NCBI RefSeq assembly: GCF_001280845.1
Contig: NZ_LGHP01000001.1
Span: 2,442,435-2,506,434 of the forward strand
Length of the DNA stretch: 64,000 nt
Source of the DNA: Bacillus sp. FJAT-28004
GTDB lineage: Bacteria > Bacillota > Bacilli > Paenibacillales > Paenibacillaceae
Direction of reading: 5' to 3'
Every line of letters starts with the position of its first letter. Within the stretch, counting starts at the first letter, position 1. Made by a program: the position numbers and the translations under genes. Shown here piece by piece: positions 43,296-51,985 of this stretch. The notes under the pieces are model-generated. The model did no database searches. It was not told where the DNA came from and worked only from the letters and a program-made list of their open reading frames with translations.

Positions 43296-43940
43296 ATGAA
43301 TTCTCGAAGGGAAATCAGTGATAAAATGTCATCTACAAAGCTTTTGCTTGTCGGAGCAACAGGTAAGACCGGTCAATTTATCGGGAGTTACTTAGAAGAT
43401 AGAAAAGTTCCATTTAAGCGATTCGTAAGACTGTCTGAACAAATGACAAATGACAGCTTTCTTGGAGATATTCGTAGTCAGCAAGATGTTATAGATGCAA
43501 TGACAGATGCGAGCGGTGTAATTTGTGCGTTAAATACGGAAGGCAACGGAACACTCATCAGCGGTATAACGAATTTGATTACCGCAATGAAGCACTATCA
43601 GGTAAAAAGAATCGTTACGATCGGTACAGCCGGCATCTTGCAAAGCGAGCTGCAGCCTGAGCTGCTTAGGTACCAGTCCAGCGAAAACAAACGCGTCCAT
43701 CATGACGCTGCAAAAGAGCATGAGCAAGTTTATCTGGCACTTGCTAATACCGATATGGACTGGACAATCATCTGTCCTACGAGACTAGTGCAAGAGGAAT
43801 TACGAGGTGTTTATCGTGTGCGAAAGGACATGCTGCCATCACAGGGTGCATCGATTTCATTTGCGGATACGGCTGAGCTCGCTGTTTCGGAATACTTTAA
43901 CGGTGATTATGTTCGAGAGCGGGTTGGTATTAGCTATTAA
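43296..43940 (+). CDS. NAD(P)H-binding atypical SDR
   Basis: A 214-residue Rossmann protein. KLLLVGATGKTGQFIGSYL carries the GATGxTG cofactor motif, SFLGDIRSQQDVIDAM is the usual acidic strand after it, and VKRIVTIGTAGI and WTIICPTRL follow as in NmrA/YwnB-like reductases. The YxxxK pair is not conserved; the family is diverse and the substrate unknown. The start is uncertain: ATG 43296 has no ribosome binding site, and ATG 43326 (204 residues) has AAGGGA 13 bases upstream. Confidence 0.75.
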   Translation: MNSRREISDKMSSTKLLLVGATGKTGQFIGSYLEDRKVPFKRFVRLSEQMTNDSFLGDIRSQQDVIDAMTDASGVICALNTEGNGTLISGITNLITAMKHYQVKRIVTIGTAGILQSELQPELLRYQSSENKRVHHDAAKEHEQVYLALANTDMDWTIICPTRLVQEELRGVYRVRKDMLPSQGASISFADTAELAVSEYFNGDYVRERVGISY

Positions 43941-43956
43941 TCTTTTTAAAACATGT

Positions 43957-44001
43957 AAAAACCTGAATTCCTACTTATCATTGGAATTCAGGTTTTTTTA
44001 A
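43957..44001. terminator. Bidirectional terminator
   Basis: AACCTGAATTCC pairs with GGAATTCAGGTT across an 11-base loop, then seven T; A-tract on the other side. Confidence 0.9.
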
Positions 44002-44011
44002 TTGTTATTTT

Positions 44012-46069
44012 CTAAATTGGATCTACTTTCAAGACTTCAACGCGATTAGAGAAAAAGGTAGCGCCGCCGCCCATATCCGCTAGTCGCTGTGGCGTCAGTG
44101 TATTAACAGCTTGATGTCCCTTTTGCTTGTCATCCCACCACAGTCCTTGTGTGACGAGTACACCTGGCAGTACATCCTTACCAACGCGCAGCGTCATTTC
44201 AACTTCCCCACGATCGTTGCGTATCTTTACACGTTCTCCGTCAATGAGGCTGAGTGCCTCTGCGTTATCTGCATGCATATGAAGGAGCGGCTCCTTCTCA
44301 AGCTTTTGCAGCCGCTCTTGGTTGGCAAAAGTGGAGTTGATGAAGCTGTGATTCGGTCCTGTCATCAGCCAAAATGGATACGTGTCCGGTTCTCGAAGCG
44401 GCATATGATCTGGAATAGGAGTCAAGCCGTCAACAAGCATCTTTTCCGAATAGAGCTCAATTTTACCAGAAGGAGTTGGAATGATTGAGGTATAGGAAGG
44501 GAGTGCATTACCGCCAGCCTTCATCCATGTATTAGCTTTAAGCTCCTCGAATGTAATCCCTTTGAGAAGAGGGTTATTCTCGCTATCCAGCGCATCACGA
44601 ATCATTTTCTCCTCAGAAATGTCAAATATATGACGCTCAAAACCAAGCATAAGCGCTAACTCCTTAAAGAGAGTAAAGTTAGATTTGCATTCACCCATCG
44701 GTTCCATGATCGGTTCGTGAAGCTGCAAGTAGAGATGCCAATAGGAGGTGTACAAATCTAAATTCTCAAAATGCGAAGTTGCAGGCAATACAATATCTGA
44801 ATATTTGCAGGTATCTGTTAGAAACAAATCATGTGTAACGGTAAATAGATCTTCACGCGCAAGCCCCTCGCGCACACGGTTCTGATCTGGAGCTACGACA
44901 GCTGGATTGCTGTTATAAACGAACAGCATCTTTACTGGAGGAGCTGCATCTAGAAGGGCTTCCCCAAGTTGATTCATGCTGATCGTACGGACTTCAGGGT
45001 CTGGCATTGTATCAGGGCGCTCAACTTTGTTAGCATTAAGCCGCGAATACCAGCTGTTGCCTTTCATTGCTCCGCCCCCGCGAACATTCCATTGGCCAGT
45101 CAAGGCAGGCAAACATGATATGGTGCGAACAATCATTCCTCCATTGTCATGATGCTGAAGCCCATTGCCAATTCGAATAAAAGAAGGGGTGGTTGCTCCA
45201 TAAAGCTTGCCTAGCTCCTCAACCTCTGCTGCTGGTACGCCGGTTATGGATTCCACTCGTTCAGGTGTGTATTCAGCAGCTTGTTTAGCAAGATCTTCAT
45301 AGCCGAGTGTGAACTGTTCGAGAAAAGTTTGATCAGTTAACCCATCACGAATGATGACATGCATCATCCCTAGTGCTAGAGCTGCATCCGTTCCCGGTCG
45401 CAAATGAATGAACCGATCAGCCCAAGCTGAGGTCCGGTTGCGATGAACATCGATATGAATGACCTTTGCTCCGTTTTTCCGAGCTTCTGTCGCCAGCATC
45501 GTCTGATGCATATTGGTTGAGACTAAATTGCAGCCCCATATGAGAAACAGCTTCGTATGTACCGTATCTTCCGGATCAATGCCTTTGGATGCGCCCATCG
45601 TATACGCGTAGCCCGTTGATCCAGCAGCGTTGCATATCGCACGATCAAGCTGACTCGCTCCAAGGCGATGAAAGAAGCGTCGATCCATTCCTTCTGCATT
45701 AAGAACGCCCATGTTTCCGTAAAAACTGTAAGGCAAAATAGCGCTCGCGCCATGCTCGGAAATGATCCTCTTCATCCGTGATGCAATTTCCTCATAGGCT
45801 TCTTCCCAAGATATTCGTTTAAAGGAGTGCTCGCCCTTAGGTCCAATGCGACGAAGAGGGTAGAGCAGCCTTTCTGGATGATAGACACGATCATTTAATT
45901 GTCTTACTTTATTACAAATGGCTCCTTGGGTTACCGGGTGCTCCGAATCACCTGTTATTTTAGTTATTTTGCCTTCCTCAAAGGTGACGCTGAGACCGCA
46001 AGTATCAGGGCAATCAAAGGGACAAACCGATTTTACAGTTCCATTTATTACGGATTTGCTCATATTCAT
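44012..46069 (-). CDS. Molybdopterin-dependent oxidoreductase (formate-dehydrogenase-like, YyaE-like)
   Basis: A 685-residue MopB/DMSO-reductase-family protein. The N-terminal [4Fe-4S] ligands are in SVCPFDCPDTCGL and GAICNKV. The cofactor regions are ILPYSFYGNMG, FLIWGCNLVSTNMHQT, VIHIDVHRNRTSAWAD and FIHLRPGTDAALALG, with the C-terminal molydopterin-binding barrel PFWLMTGPNHSFINST. The metal-ligand region is around RAICNAAGSTGYAYTMG. No FeS or membrane subunit gene is near and there is no Tat signal, so it should be cytoplasmic and use an unknown donor. ATG 46069 sits 4 bases and ATG 46063 10 bases after GGAG. It depends on molybdenum cofactor, as does the nitrate reductase at the window end. 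Confidence 0.88.
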   Translation of the reverse strand: MNMSKSVINGTVKSVCPFDCPDTCGLSVTFEEGKITKITGDSEHPVTQGAICNKVRQLNDRVYHPERLLYPLRRIGPKGEHSFKRISWEEAYEEIASRMKRIISEHGASAILPYSFYGNMGVLNAEGMDRRFFHRLGASQLDRAICNAAGSTGYAYTMGASKGIDPEDTVHTKLFLIWGCNLVSTNMHQTMLATEARKNGAKVIHIDVHRNRTSAWADRFIHLRPGTDAALALGMMHVIIRDGLTDQTFLEQFTLGYEDLAKQAAEYTPERVESITGVPAAEVEELGKLYGATTPSFIRIGNGLQHHDNGGMIVRTISCLPALTGQWNVRGGGAMKGNSWYSRLNANKVERPDTMPDPEVRTISMNQLGEALLDAAPPVKMLFVYNSNPAVVAPDQNRVREGLAREDLFTVTHDLFLTDTCKYSDIVLPATSHFENLDLYTSYWHLYLQLHEPIMEPMGECKSNFTLFKELALMLGFERHIFDISEEKMIRDALDSENNPLLKGITFEELKANTWMKAGGNALPSYTSIIPTPSGKIELYSEKMLVDGLTPIPDHMPLREPDTYPFWLMTGPNHSFINSTFANQERLQKLEKEPLLHMHADNAEALSLIDGERVKIRNDRGEVEMTLRVGKDVLPGVLVTQGLWWDDKQKGHQAVNTLTPQRLADMGGGATFFSNRVEVLKVDPI

Positions 46070-46259
46070 TTCACTCCATATAACAACCATATTCATGTCG
46101 TATTATCATAGCATACTCGTAGGAAGCATAGGGGGCGAAACTTGAAAAAAGGCATATGAAATCTGTCCATTTTCCGTACTTCCATTTTATTATCTATTGA
46201 CAGTACATTTCTTGTCATGTAATATTCAATGTGCTTAAGACGTATTCCACAACTAAATA

Positions 46260-46384
46260 ATTCGTATAACCTCACGGAGTTACAGCTTGAATAGGGTGAG
46301 GGTTTCTACGGGGAGCCTTAACTTCCTAACTACGAATATGCGATCAATAAACATTGATCCTATATTCGCAGTTGGGATTTTTTT
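46260..46384 (+). promoter_or_regulatory. Purine riboswitch, guanine-type, with overlapping terminator (predicted ON switch)
   Basis: Aptamer: P1 ATTCGTA (46260-46266)/TACGAAT (46331-46337); P2 CCTCAC (46270-46275)/GTGAGG (46296-46301); the conserved J2/3 GTTTCTAC (46302-46309); P3 GGGGAG (46310-46315)/CTTCCT (46322-46327) with L3 CCTTAA. The ligand-pairing base before the P1 3' strand is C (46330), as in guanine aptamers. L2 is 20 bases instead of about 7 and ends GAATAGG, whose GG could pair with CC of L3. Terminator: CCTAACT-A-CGAATAT-GC-GATCAAT (46325-46348) pairs with 46353-46376, then seven T. It uses the 3' strands of P3 and P1, so ligand binding should prevent termination. Confidence 0.85.
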
Positions 46385-46432
46385 ATGCGTAAAAACATTG
46401 ATTTGAAATTTTCATGAGGGGGAATCATACAG

Positions 46433-47374
46433 ATGAAGTATATTTTTTCGGTTTTTCTAGGTGCCGCAAGCTACGGCATTTTGTCCACCATCGTTGTTCT
46501 TGCTTATGGTCGCGGCTATGAGCTTGGTGAAGTTGTAGGTAGTCAATTATTAACAGGTTTTTTACTCGCTTGGATACTCACATTCTTTATGAAATGGCGT
46601 GAAAAGCGCAGCAAAGGATCAAATAATCATGGAAAAGCTAATGCACCTATTCGCACGAGCAGCATGACTTGGAAACAACGTTTCATCCTAATGGCAGCTG
46701 GAACCCCAACAGCCATTACAGGTTTACTGTATTACCAATCTCTACGCTATATTCCAGCATCGCTTGCGATTATATTGCTATTTCAATTCACATGGATTGG
46801 TGTATTAATACAAGCCGTAGGTCATCGGAAACGTCCGAACGGCATTATGTTTTTTACGATCGCGATCTTATTTGGCGGTACCTTGCTTGCAGCAGGCATC
46901 ATCGAGCAGGGAACAGGACAGTTCAATATAATGGGAGTCGTTCTTGGCCTTTTATCTGCAGTAAGCTATTCACTATTTATTCTCTTTAGCGGAAAAGCGG
47001 TACCATCCGTACATCCGGCATATCGAAGCGCATGGATGATTACCGGAGGCATGGTGCTTGTATTTATTTTATTCCCTCCCACGTTTTTGTTTAATGGACT
47101 AATTTTGGGTGATCTGATGCTTTACGGTTTCTTACTTGGCATGTTTGGCGCTTTTATTCCACCGGTGTTATTTGCAATCGGAGTGCCGCATGTTGGCGAG
47201 GGGATGGCGGGAATATTGGGCGCATCTGAGCTGCCTGTCGCTGTATTGCTATCATCCTTCGTTCTAAATGAGCATGTCAGCGCCTTGCAATGGGCCGGTG
47301 TCATTGTAGTATTAATAGGTATTTCGCTTCCTGAGCTGATCAAGGTTAAGCGAAGGAGATTAAGCGTACAGTAA
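46433..47374 (+). CDS. EamA/DMT family transporter under riboswitch control
   Basis: A 313-residue membrane protein with ten predicted transmembrane helices in two EamA repeats: the first from FSVFLGAASYGILSTIVVLA to FTIAILFGGTLLAAG, the second from NIMGVVLGLLSAVSYSLFIL to LQWAGVIVVLIGISLPEL. The family motif around AGILGASELPVAVLLSSFVL at about 265-284 is typical. DMT transporters mostly export metabolites. The guanine-type purine riboswitch directly upstream, predicted to switch ON with ligand, points to export of purines or purine-derived compounds, in analogy to the adenine-controlled PbuE pump. GAGGGGG precedes the ATG. Confidence 0.87.
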   Translation: MKYIFSVFLGAASYGILSTIVVLAYGRGYELGEVVGSQLLTGFLLAWILTFFMKWREKRSKGSNNHGKANAPIRTSSMTWKQRFILMAAGTPTAITGLLYYQSLRYIPASLAIILLFQFTWIGVLIQAVGHRKRPNGIMFFTIAILFGGTLLAAGIIEQGTGQFNIMGVVLGLLSAVSYSLFILFSGKAVPSVHPAYRSAWMITGGMVLVFILFPPTFLFNGLILGDLMLYGFLLGMFGAFIPPVLFAIGVPHVGEGMAGILGASELPVAVLLSSFVLNEHVSALQWAGVIVVLIGISLPELIKVKRRRLSVQ

Positions 47375-47384
47375 ATGGTTGAAA

Positions 47385-47426
47385 TAGAAGCCAGCTGCCT
47401 TGGACAAGAGCAGTTGGCTTCTTTTT
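47385..47426 (+). terminator. Intrinsic terminator after the EamA gene
   Basis: AGAAGCCAGCTGC pairs with GCAGTTGGCTTCT (one G-T pair) around a 12-base loop, then TTTT. Confidence 0.88.
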
Positions 47427-47545
47427 CAATATATGCTACTTCAAAGCTTCATTCATTACTTCCTTGTATAAGTGGGCAGCCAAATATTAATAATAAATAA
47501 TCAACTGATTTTTTGTACATTATTCCTTTTACCAGGAGGCATTCG

Positions 47546-48442
47546 ATGATCTATGATTGTGTAATTGTAGGCGGTGGCATTGCTGGTTTGCAGGCTGCCA
47601 TACAATTAGGAAGATATCGCCATCACGTTGCGATTATCGATTCCGGTAATGGAAGATCTTCAATATGCAGAAGCTATCATAATTTAATCGGTTTTCCAGA
47701 CGGCATTAGCGGAGCGGAGCTTCGTCTTGCAGGGAAAAGACAAGCAGAACAGCTTGGCATCGAATTCTTTCAAGCTGAAGTCATACAAGCGGAAATAGTT
47801 AGCGATGGCTTCCATTTAAAAACCTCTAATAATGAAAGCTACCATGGAAAGAAGCTGCTTATTGCAACAGGCGTGAAGGACCGTCTCCCGGATTTGGAAA
47901 TGCTGATACCATGTATGGGAACAAGCGTCTATGTTTGCCCGGATTGTGACGGTTACGAAGTGAGAAATCAGCCTACACTTGTTCTTGGTGCTGGAAATGC
48001 AGGAGCTCAAATGGCGCTAACTTTAACACATTGGACGGAGGAGCTCATTTATATTAATCATGAGCTCTCTCCAATTGAAGATGAACTAATTGTTAAGCTC
48101 GCCGAAAAAGGCATCCAATATATCGATCAGGCCATTCATACCGTTCTTACCGAACGGGATCAATTTATTGGTGTAATACTAGCTGACGGGTCATCTATTT
48201 ATCGTAAGCGATGTTTTGTTGCTTTCGGCGGCAATGAGGTTCGTTCCTCGATTGCCAAGCAGCTTGGGGTTCAGGTAATGGAAAACAATCATATTGTCGT
48301 TGATCCGCGTACAAAGCTCACAAGTGTCAAAGACATATGGGCCGCCGGTGACGTCACTGCGCACTCGGAGATGATGACTATTGCGATGGGTGACGGCAGC
48401 CAAGCGGCGATTTGGATTCATAAGAGTTTATTATCTACATAG
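47546..48442 (+). CDS. Thioredoxin-reductase-like FAD/NAD(P)-dependent oxidoreductase
   Basis: A 298-residue flavoprotein of the TrxB fold. FAD motif [11 protein letters not shown] at about 8-18, the NAD(P) motif [12 protein letters not shown] at about 145-156, and the C-terminal FAD site DIWAAGDVT. The redox pair is VCPDCDGYE (CxxC) at the place of the CATC of thioredoxin reductase, so a disulfide-reducing role is possible with a different partner; related proteins occur with ClpP- and sigma-factor genes without known function. The start at 47546 follows AGGAGG; an upstream frame extension is unsupported. Its 3' end overlaps the convergent ClpP gene by 8 bases. Confidence 0.82.
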   Translation: MIYDCVIVGGGIAGLQAAIQLGRYRHHVAIIDSGNGRSSICRSYHNLIGFPDGISGAELRLAGKRQAEQLGIEFFQAEVIQAEIVSDGFHLKTSNNESYHGKKLLIATGVKDRLPDLEMLIPCMGTSVYVCPDCDGYEVRNQPTLVLGAGNAGAQMALTLTHWTEELIYINHELSPIEDELIVKLAEKGIQYIDQAIHTVLTERDQFIGVILADGSSIYRKRCFVAFGGNEVRSSIAKQLGVQVMENNHIVVDPRTKLTSVKDIWAAGDVTAHSEMMTIAMGDGSQAAIWIHKSLLST

Positions 48443-49019
48443 AGGTGATGACTTTGTCGATAATTCCGTATTCCAAAGCCTCCTCTGATGACATATAATA
48501 ATCACGATCCATATCCTTTTCGATTTTTTCTAAAGGCTGCCCAGTTCTTTCAGCACTAATCCGATTTAATTTGGAGCGTATGTTCAAAATACGATTTGCG
48601 CTTATCGCGATATCGCTGGCTTGCCCTTGTACGCCGCCATGAGGCTGATGTATCATAATTTCGCTATTTGGAAGCGCAGCACGATGTCCTTTCTCACCAG
48701 CAAGGAGAAGTATTGCTGCAAAGGACGCAGCGAATCCCGTACAAATGGTGTGTACTGGAGCCTTTACAAATTGCATGGTGTCGAGAATGGCGAACCCGGC
48801 AGAAGTGGAGCCGCCTGGACTATTGATATACATGGAGATTTCTTTCTCTGAATCCTCCGCGGTTAGAAATAATAATTGAGCGACGATGCTATTGGCGACA
48901 ATATCGTCTATAGCAGAGCCTAAGAAAATGATTCGATCCTTCAACAATCTGGAATAAATATCGTAAGATCTTTCACCTCGACTTGATTGTTCGACTACAT
49001 AAGGAACATAATTACTCAT
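48435..49019 (-). CDS. clpP: ATP-dependent Clp protease proteolytic subunit (ClpP paralogue)
   Basis: A 194-residue serine protease with the catalytic triad Ser99 in [13 protein letters not shown], His124 in IMIHQPHGG and an Asp in [12 protein letters not shown]. The segments [11 protein letters not shown] and [17 protein letters not shown] are standard. The residue after the catalytic Ser is Phe, where housekeeping ClpP has Met (AASMG). With no clpX/clpA neighbour and a divergent sigma-factor gene, it looks like a second, specialised ClpP rather than the main one. It may form mixed rings or serve a stress or sporulation condition. Confidence 0.9.
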   Translation of the reverse strand: MSNYVPYVVEQSSRGERSYDIYSRLLKDRIIFLGSAIDDIVANSIVAQLLFLTAEDSEKEISMYINSPGGSTSAGFAILDTMQFVKAPVHTICTGFAASFAAILLLAGEKGHRAALPNSEIMIHQPHGGVQGQASDIAISANRILNIRSKLNRISAERTGQPLEKIEKDMDRDYYMSSEEALEYGIIDKVITSM

Positions 49020-49058
49020 CGTGTTTTACCTCCATATTGATGTTTTTGATTTCGATTT

Positions 49059-49140
49059 GTAAACGAATAGGAGGCAAAAAAAGATACGGCTCTATTTTTT
49101 TTGAGGGAAGCGTATCTTTTTTACTAATTCATTCGTTTAC
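49059..49140. repeat. 82-base nested inverted repeat / large hairpin
   Basis: Outer arms GTAAACGAAT (49059-49068) and ATTCGTTTAC (49131-49140) are perfectly complementary. Inner arms AAAAAAAGATACG (49076-49088) and CGTATCTTTTTT (49111-49122) are also complementary. It lies in the divergent region between clpP and the ECF sigma gene, where a terminator is not needed, so it may be an attenuator, an sRNA or a small mobile-type repeat. Confidence 0.6.
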
Positions 49141-49201
49141 TTCAGTAAGGATGTTCTCCTTTTATGATGAAAAGAGAGGTAAATGCCGAGGAGGTAGCAT
49201 G

Positions 49202-49933
49202 ATGAATGAAATGAAATCTTTACCCCATACAGAAATGAAAAACGCAGAGACAGATCTCGATCAGCTTCAAACCGTCCTTCAACGGTATTGTTTGTTTCTA
49301 ACAAGGTCACCCTGGGATGCGGAGGATTTAGCGCAGGATACCTGGCTAAAAGGCTTGCGTGCCGCTGTGGATTCAAATCACAATAATCCTGAAGCTTTAT
49401 TGCTGCGTATTGCCAAAAATACTTGGATTGATCAGCTTAGAAGAAGAAATCAATATCATCTACTCGTCCAGCAGGCGAGGCCTTTGGAAATTGCATCATA
49501 TTCAAGCAGCCTTGATCATGAAGAGGCTTTGTACGCGCTCATGCTTCATTTAACACCTGTGCAACGAACCGTATTTCTTTTGCGAGATGTGCTTAATTTT
49601 TCGATAGAGGAGACAGCAGAACGGCTGAATTCGACGACCGGCGCAATCAAAGCGGCTCTACACCGAGCTCGTGAAGCCCTGCATGCGGTAAGAAGGGAAT
49701 TAAAGGCTGAGGCAGTAATTTTACCAGAAGATGAGCATATGAGAACCTTTTTAAGAGCAATGGCAGTCGCCTATCAGACTGGGGATTTAGCGCTTCTAGT
49801 CGAGCTTTCACAGCGTGATATTACTGAGGCGCCAATTATTGTGGGAATTGCTCAGAACAATAAACATAAAGCCTCAAGAAGTGGGCCTCGTCTATTTGCT
49901 AACAACACAATACATGCGCAAATGGCTGCATAA
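49202..49933 (+). CDS. ECF-type RNA polymerase sigma factor with C-terminal extension
   Basis: A 243-residue protein. Region 2 is LQRYCLFLTRSPWDAEDLAQ, then DTWLKGL and LLRIAKNTWIDQLRRR; region 4 is ALMLHLTPVQRTVFLLRDVL, then SIEETAERLNSTTGAIKAAL and HRARE. After region 4 about 70 residues follow, beginning MRTFLRAMAVAYQTGDLALLVELSQ, a shortened version of the SnoaL-like tail of ECF41/SigJ-type factors. No anti-sigma gene is adjacent, which agrees with tail-controlled ECF factors. Two ATGs (49199, 49202) follow GAGGAGG; the second has better spacing. Targets are unknown. Confidence 0.87.
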   Translation: MNEMKSLPHTEMKNAETDLDQLQTVLQRYCLFLTRSPWDAEDLAQDTWLKGLRAAVDSNHNNPEALLLRIAKNTWIDQLRRRNQYHLLVQQARPLEIASYSSSLDHEEALYALMLHLTPVQRTVFLLRDVLNFSIEETAERLNSTTGAIKAALHRAREALHAVRRELKAEAVILPEDEHMRTFLRAMAVAYQTGDLALLVELSQRDITEAPIIVGIAQNNKHKASRSGPRLFANNTIHAQMAA

Positions 49934-50060
49934 GCAATGACCAAAGGAATAAACCGAAGCCATTGGGCGTCGGTTTATTTGGTGTATGCAGCAAGGCGCA
50001 GATAATTGAGAAATAGGCTATAATAGAGAAATAGTACATGGAGGATTGAGGCAAACTATA

Positions 50061-50840
50061 ATGACACGAAAGCTAATTTTTTTTGATATAGACGGTACTT
50101 TGGTTGATCATGAGAAGAAAATACCGCCCTCAACGCAGCAAGCGATTGAGGAATTGAAAGCGGCAGGGCATGAAATCGTTATTGCGACAGGCAGGGGCCC
50201 TTTTATGTTGAAACCTGTGAGCGAACAATTAAACATAGAATCCTATGTTTGCTTTAACGGCTCGTATGTCGTCTACAATGGAGAAGTCGTATATAGTCAT
50301 ACGATTAATCCCGACCGACTTGCAGAGCTTACTCAAATTACTTTAAATAATAATCATCCTTTAGTGTATATGACGCCGGAGGGCATGCGCTCCAGCACAC
50401 ATGAAACCGCTTATTTAGAGGATACCAACGAACCGTTAAAGATGAAGCTCCCACCTATGGAACCCGATTATTATGTAGGAAAAGAAATATATCAGTGTCT
50501 CCTTTATTGCAAGCAAGAAGATGAAGGCTGCTACAAACAAAATTTCTCTGAGCTTGGCTTTATTCGTTGGCATCTGTTTGGAAGTGACATTTTACCGCCA
50601 GGTGGTTCAAAGGCAAAAGGAATTCATGCTCTCGTCGAGCGAGCGGGATTTGACCGTGAAAACATTTATGCGTTTGGTGATGGTTTAAACGATCTTGAGA
50701 TGCTGCAATACGTATATCATAGTGTTGCAATGGGGAATGCATCCGAAGAAGTGAAACAAGCAGCTCGTTATGTAACAAAAGATGTAACAGAGGATGGCAT
50801 TATGTATGGTCTGCGAATGCTGGGGCTGTTAAAAGAATAG
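50061..50840 (+). CDS. Cof-type HAD family phosphatase
   Basis: A 259-residue HAD hydrolase. Motif I is FFDIDGTLVDHEKK at about residues 6-19 with the nucleophile Asp, motif II IATGRG, motif III Lys in GGSKAKGIHAL and motif IV YAFGDGLNDLEML. A type II cap domain lies between motifs II and III (about 80-185), as in Cof/YkrA-type sugar-phosphate or FMN phosphatases. The start at 50061 is 9 bases after TGAGGC; a TTG at 50046 is less likely. It is monocistronic. Confidence 0.9.
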   Translation: MTRKLIFFDIDGTLVDHEKKIPPSTQQAIEELKAAGHEIVIATGRGPFMLKPVSEQLNIESYVCFNGSYVVYNGEVVYSHTINPDRLAELTQITLNNNHPLVYMTPEGMRSSTHETAYLEDTNEPLKMKLPPMEPDYYVGKEIYQCLLYCKQEDEGCYKQNFSELGFIRWHLFGSDILPPGGSKAKGIHALVERAGFDRENIYAFGDGLNDLEMLQYVYHSVAMGNASEEVKQAARYVTKDVTEDGIMYGLRMLGLLKE

Positions 50841-50880
50841 CAGGAACTTGCCTCGCCGCCCCTATGAGAGTGTAAAAGAA

Positions 50881-50919
50881 GAAAAGGCTGATCTCCAGAT
50901 TAGAGATCAGCCTCTTCTT
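50881..50919. terminator. Bidirectional terminator
   Basis: AAGGCTGATCTC pairs with GAGATCAGCCT around a short AT loop, with a T/C-rich end, between convergent genes. Confidence 0.85.
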
Positions 50920-50924
50920 ATTCA

Positions 50925-51434
50925 CTATCTGATAACGCGTCTTGCTGTTTTATAAGTCTTGTCCCAAGTGCTGCCAGAGAACTTGGAGATCGTAACGCCC
51001 AATCCTACTTTGTAAGTGTGAAGGAGTTTATCATTGCCGATATATATGCTTACGTGATTAATGACGCCATCACGATTTGTGTCTGAGAAAACAAGATCAC
51101 CTGGTTTAAGATTTCTCTTCGATACATAAACGCCTGATTTAGCTTGTTGTTTAGAAGATCTCGGAAGACTAATTCCATTTCTCTTAAATACGTATTGCGT
51201 GAATGAAGAGCAATCAAACGCGCTTGTGATACCTGATTTTGCGCCAAATTGATATTTAACGCCTAAATATCTTTTTCCAGTAGCAACTACGCTATTTGCT
51301 TTGGACGTTTTTGATACAGTAGCTGCGCTTGCTTCTTGTGGCGCTATGACAGGAACGCTGGCAATGGCAATGGATAAGCTGATTCCAATACCTGCGATAA
51401 GTCTACTAATCTTTTTGTTCTTTGTGTTATTCAT
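50925..51434 (-). CDS. Secreted NlpC/P60 family cell-wall peptidase
   Basis: A 169-residue exported hydrolase: a signal peptide with KNKKISRLIAGIGISLSIAI and the cleavage site ASA-A at about 38. The catalytic domain is C40 type with Cys75 in SAFDCSSFTQ, His127 in VINHVSIYIG and a third polar residue His139 in LLHTYK. No SH3 or LysM domain is attached. It cleaves peptide stems of peptidoglycan (gamma-D-Glu-diamino acid bonds). A GGAGGAAC site precedes the start. Confidence 0.9.
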   Translation of the reverse strand: MNNTKNKKISRLIAGIGISLSIAIASVPVIAPQEASAATVSKTSKANSVVATGKRYLGVKYQFGAKSGITSAFDCSSFTQYVFKRNGISLPRSSKQQAKSGVYVSKRNLKPGDLVFSDTNRDGVINHVSIYIGNDKLLHTYKVGLGVTISKFSGSTWDKTYKTARRVIR

Positions 51435-51670
51435 GATGTGATGTTCCTCCTTGGATGTGGGTTGTCTGTGTGATGAACTAGAAATACCATAACATAGAAT
51501 TTAAACCCACTAATTACCTATGAGGAAGCAAACCCTTGCTGCTGCTGCTTAAAATCACATTTATTAAAAAGTGATGATAAAATACTCACTTTTTATCACT
51601 TGACAGTCGTCATTTTGGTAAAGTTCTTTTATAAGTGTTCTTACACTATCCACATACTGGATAAGCGATA

Positions 51671-51796
51671 TATACTGATGAAGTCGGGCCGACAAATCTT
51701 GAAGAAAGGAGCTGATCAATTTGATTAACAACCTGGAGGTGATCTCCGTTTAAACGGAGATCACTCATTAGAAGGAGACCGCAAGGTCTCCTTTTT
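51671..51796 (+). ncRNA. Candidate small RNA or leader with tandem hairpins
   Basis: This lies in the gene-free stretch 51435-51985. A -10-like TATACT (51671-51676) is followed by a 26-base perfect palindrome, GTGATCTCCGTTT/AAACGGAGATCAC at 51739-51764. Then comes a textbook terminator: AAGGAGACC (51772-51780), GCAA, GGTCTCCTT and T5 (to 51796). The palindrome hides a GGAGGTGATC that is complementary to the 16S 3' end. A second such site, AAAGGAGCTGATC at 51705-51717, precedes only a 10-codon frame (TTG at 51721, stop 51751-51753). No longer ORF uses these sites. An isolated sRNA, a type I antitoxin-like element or an attenuator leader are possible. Confidence 0.45.
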
Positions 51797-51985
51797 ACTT
51801 TTATAATTGTTCGTAATATTTTTAATGGAATAATTGTTAAACATTTCTTGTCATCTGAAAATGCTTACAATATAATTAAGAAAGTGCAACATGAAAGAAG
51901 TTCAAGTGGAAGGAATAACATCCATGGCTTTTATGGCTTGCAAAAAAAATCTGGCATTACCAAAAATCGAAAGGAGGCAGCAAAA

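Noticed and set aside
46260..46384. Guanidine (ykkC) riboswitch before the EamA-type transporter
   Set aside because: The conserved guanidine-I sequence blocks are absent, whereas all core elements of a purine aptamer are present.
48983..49201. N-terminal extension of the sigma factor frame
   Set aside because: The frame crosses the large hairpin and the clpP start; GAGGAGG before 49199/49202 marks the true start.
51848..51985. Upstream part of the 79-codon frame before the CD3324-like gene
   Set aside because: It starts with TTG without a ribosome site; only the portion from ATG 51986 has support.
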